Positions 10,453 through 12,619 of a stretch of DNA of 12,619 nt are shown here, piece after piece. A program made the translations under genes and the position numbers. How positions within the stretch are numbered: the first letter of the stretch is position 1; every line of letters begins with the position of its first letter. Source of the DNA: an uncultured Clostridia bacterium (GTDB taxonomy: Bacteria > Bacillota > Clostridia > UMGS1883); the NCBI GenBank assembly GCA_947629615.1, contig CANRER010000030.1:1-12619 (forward strand), in the 5' to 3' direction. Under the pieces are notes generated by a model. That model saw nothing but the letters and a program-made list of their open reading frames with translations. It did no database searches and had not been told where the DNA came from.

Positions 10453-12306
10453 TTATTCTTCCGATTTCCCGGAGGAGGGAGCGGCCTCCTCGGCGGCGCG
10501 GTCGGGAGCCGTGAACGCGGCCTCGAACTCGTCGCCGTCGAGCTTTTCGTGCTCGATAAGAGCGGCGGCCACGCTTTCAAGCCGAGGCATATTCTCGCGG
10601 AGCAGCTTTTCGCAGCGGGCGTAGCTTTCGTCGATGATACGCTTTATTTCGGCGTCAATCTCGGCGGCTACGCTTTCGCTGTAGCTGCGGCCCTCGCTGA
10701 AATCGCGGCCCAAAAATACGTTGTGGTTGCCGGAGTCGAAGCTGACGCAGCCGAGCTTTTCGCTCATGCCGTACTGCATAACCATCTCGCGCGCGGTTTT
10801 GGTCGCCTGCGTCAGGTCACCGGAGGCCCCGGTGTTTATCTCGCCGAAAACTATCTTTTCGGATACGCGGCCCGCCATTGTCACCACTATATAGTCGAGC
10901 ATGGTCTGCTTGTTGATATAGGCCTTGTCGTGGTCGGGCAGGTTAAGCGTGAAGCCGCCGGCGCGGCCGCGCGGGATTATGGAAACCTGATGCACGGGGT
11001 CCTGCGTGGGGAGCAGCCGCGTTATCACGGCGTGGCCCGCCTCGTGGTAGGCGGTTTGCTTTTTGTCCTTTTCGGTGTGCTTGCTGGACTTCTTTTCCGG
11101 GCCGATAACGGTCTTTAGCATGGCCTCGTCCATTTCGGTCATGGTGATTTTGTCCTTGCCGGCACGGGCGGCCAAAATGGCGGCCTCGTTCAGAAGGTTC
11201 TCCAAATCCGCGCCGGTGAAGCCGTAGGTGGTTTTGGCGATTTTTTCGAGGGAAACGCTCGACTCGTCAATAGGCTTATTCTTCGCGTGGACGCGGAGTA
11301 TGGCCTCGCGGCCCTTTTGGTCGGGGTAATTCACCACTACCTGCCTATCGAAGCGGCCCGGGCGCAGCAGCGCGGGGTCGAGTATGTCGGGGCGGTTGGT
11401 GGCGGCTATCATGATTATGCCCTCGTTGGGAGAGAAGCCGTCCATCTCGACAAGGAGCTGGTTAAGGGTCTGCTCGCGCTCGTCGTGACCGCCGCCGAGG
11501 CCCGTGCCTCTCTGACGGCCCACCGCGTCGATTTCGTCGATGAAAATTATGGCCGGAAGGTTCTTCCTCGCCTGATCGAACAGGTCGCGCACGCGGCTCG
11601 CGCCCACGCCCACGAACATCTCGACGAAATCGGATCCGGATATTGAGAAAAAGGGAACCTTCGCCTCGCCCGCGATGGCCTTCGCGAGCAGAGTTTTGCC
11701 CGTGCCGGGAGGGCCGATGAGCAGCACGCCCTTGGGTATTCTCGCGCCGAGGTCAATGAACTTGCGGGGGTTTTTCAAAAACTCCACAATTTCTTGAAGC
11801 TCCTGCTTTTCCTCGTCGGCGCCGGCCACGTCGTCAAAGGTCACTCTGGGGGATTTTTCGTCGTCTACCTTGGCGTGGCTTTTGGCAAAGCCCCCTATGC
11901 CCCCCTTGCCGCCGGTCTGCTGGCGCATAAAATAAATGAGAAAGGCTATCGGGATAAGCGAAATTATCAGGTACGGTATCACCGAAACCCACCAGCTCAC
12001 GGTTTCGGGCTTGGGGTTGGTGACGGCGAGCGTACCGGCGTTTATCTGGGCGGCTATGGCCTCGCCGCAGAGGGCGTAGAGCATATCGCGCTTGGCCTCC
12101 ACCTCGGTTTTAACGCCGTTGATGGTGGCGACGCAGGTGTTGTCGTTTATCTCGAGCTCGGTCACGCTGCCGGCGTTTATGGCCAGCACAAGCTCGGAAA
12201 ACGAGGTCTTGCGCTGCTCCGGCGGGCGGAACATATAGGCCGCGACGGCGGCGATTATCAGGGTTATCAGCAGATAAACGCTAAGACTTTTAACGGTTTT
12301 GTTCAA
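10453..12306 (-). CDS. ftsH: ATP-dependent zinc metalloprotease FtsH
   Basis: 617 residues. Membrane-bound AAA+ protease that degrades misassembled membrane proteins and short-lived regulators. Visible in order: membrane helix 1 (about 9-25), a short extracytoplasmic domain, helix 2 (about 108-126), a Gly-rich linker, Walker A GPPGTGKT (198-205), Walker B IIFIDEID (253-260), the second region of homology ATNRPDILDPALLRPGRFDR (302-321), HEAGH (421-425) and the third zinc ligand Asp497 in GASGDLTQAT. The C-terminus is acidic. I place the start at TTG (12304-12306): AAGGAGG (12315-12321) is 8 bases upstream, and the first ATG after it would cut into helix 1. The frame further upstream overlaps hpt. 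The stop codon of hpt lies within the ftsH ribosome site, so the pair is coupled, an arrangement common in Firmicutes. Confidence 0.96.
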   Translation of the reverse strand: MNKTVKSLSVYLLITLIIAAVAAYMFRPPEQRKTSFSELVLAINAGSVTELEINDNTCVATINGVKTEVEAKRDMLYALCGEAIAAQINAGTLAVTNPKPETVSWWVSVIPYLIISLIPIAFLIYFMRQQTGGKGGIGGFAKSHAKVDDEKSPRVTFDDVAGADEEKQELQEIVEFLKNPRKFIDLGARIPKGVLLIGPPGTGKTLLAKAIAGEAKVPFFSISGSDFVEMFVGVGASRVRDLFDQARKNLPAIIFIDEIDAVGRQRGTGLGGGHDEREQTLNQLLVEMDGFSPNEGIIMIAATNRPDILDPALLRPGRFDRQVVVNYPDQKGREAILRVHAKNKPIDESSVSLEKIAKTTYGFTGADLENLLNEAAILAARAGKDKITMTEMDEAMLKTVIGPEKKSSKHTEKDKKQTAYHEAGHAVITRLLPTQDPVHQVSIIPRGRAGGFTLNLPDHDKAYINKQTMLDYIVVTMAGRVSEKIVFGEINTGASGDLTQATKTAREMVMQYGMSEKLGCVSFDSGNHNVFLGRDFSEGRSYSESVAAEIDAEIKRIIDESYARCEKLLRENMPRLESVAAALIEHEKLDGDEFEAAFTAPDRAAEEAAPSSGKSEE

Positions 12307-12319
12307 AGCGGGGGCCTCC

Positions 12320-12619
12320 TTAATTTTCTTCGTAAGCTTCGGGTTTAAGTACTCCCACGAAGGGAAGCTGCCTGTATTTGTAGGCGTAGTCGAGGCCGTA
12401 GCCGACGACAAATTCGTTTGGTATGTCGAAGCACATATACTTCACGTTCACCGGCACAACGCGGCGGGCGGGCTTATCGAGGAAAGTGCATATCTCGACG
12501 GACTCGGCGCCCTTTTCGATGAGGAAATCCTTCACCGCCGCGAGGGTGCGGCCCGTATCGACGATGTCCTCAACGATGATGACGTCGCGGCCCTCCGCGT
12601 CGAGGCCGCCCTTGCCCGT
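12320..12619 (-). CDS. hpt: Hypoxanthine phosphoribosyltransferase, 3' part (N-terminus beyond window)
   Basis: 99 residues of the C-terminal half are visible, reading in frame from the window edge to TAA (12320-12322). The PRPP-binding loop VIIVEDIVDTGRTL lies near the start of the visible part, followed by LLDKPARR-like FLDKPARR, the purine-contacting VKYMCFDIPNEFVVGYGLDY and the closing YRQLPFVGVLKPE: a typical type I hypoxanthine/guanine salvage enzyme that makes IMP or GMP from the base and PRPP. About 75-80 N-terminal residues should lie beyond the right edge. An internal GTG at 12535 is not the start. The gene runs directly into ftsH (13 bases between coding regions). Confidence 0.95.
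   Translation of the reverse strand, partial: TGKGGLDAEGRDVIIVEDIVDTGRTLAAVKDFLIEKGAESVEICTFLDKPARRVVPVNVKYMCFDIPNEFVVGYGLDYAYKYRQLPFVGVLKPEAYEEN

Noticed and set aside
1..12619. CRISPR array, insertion sequence, prophage, toxin-antitoxin pair or replication origin
   Set aside because: No spaced short repeats, transposase motifs, terminal inverted repeats, phage genes or DnaA-box cluster were found. The tRNAs show no duplicated 3' end that would mark an integrated element.

Overview
The window looks like a piece of chromosome from a GC-rich member of the Clostridia, possibly Oscillospirales-like (order is an inference). The signs are strong AGGAGG-type ribosome sites, consensus sigma-A promoters in AT-rich gaps, a DUF4364-like protein, an hpt-ftsH gene pair, and a BlaI/BlaR1-type regulatory operon of the clostridial kind. 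There is no insertion sequence, phage gene, CRISPR array or plasmid function. No gene-free stretch exceeds about 180 bases.

Left to right: the 5' part of galT (minus strand, cut by the window edge) with a consensus promoter. Then a secreted protein with a duplicated unknown domain and a C-terminal copper amine oxidase N-terminal-like domain (minus), preceded by a GC-rich leader hairpin and an ECF-sigma-like promoter. Next is holA, the DNA polymerase III delta subunit (minus). Divergent from it is a two-gene unit of a membrane acyltransferase and a DUF4364-like protein (plus). A convergent hairpin separates that unit from a five-gene minus-strand operon (9457 down to 5350). Upstream of the operon, divergent, is a tRNA-Asp/tRNA-Thr unit with its own consensus promoter and terminator, then a small cysteine-rich four-helix membrane protein (plus). 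The right end holds ftsH and the 3' part of hpt (minus, cut by the edge).

The five-gene operon is the most interesting part. It encodes a BlaI/MecI/CopY repressor, an M56 (BlaR1-like) zinc metallopeptidase that stops right after its catalytic domain, and three consecutive membrane proteins. These three share an almost invariant leader of about 55 residues (cytosolic stretch plus one membrane helix) but have unrelated extracellular domains. The leader resembles the segment that, in ordinary one-piece clostridial BlaR1-like proteins, joins the peptidase domain to the outer sensor domain. I read this as a BlaR1 split into one protease and three interchangeable sensors. The genes are joined by three ATGA overlaps and one stop codon inside a ribosome site. 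Two BlaI-type operators sit on the promoter, so the operon is probably autoregulated. The leader is also repeated almost exactly at DNA level, so recombination could add, drop or swap sensors cleanly.

Starts were reassigned where a ribosome site was decisive. holA, ftsH and the cysteine-rich membrane protein appear to start at TTG. All family assignments come from reading translated motifs by eye; no database search was run.
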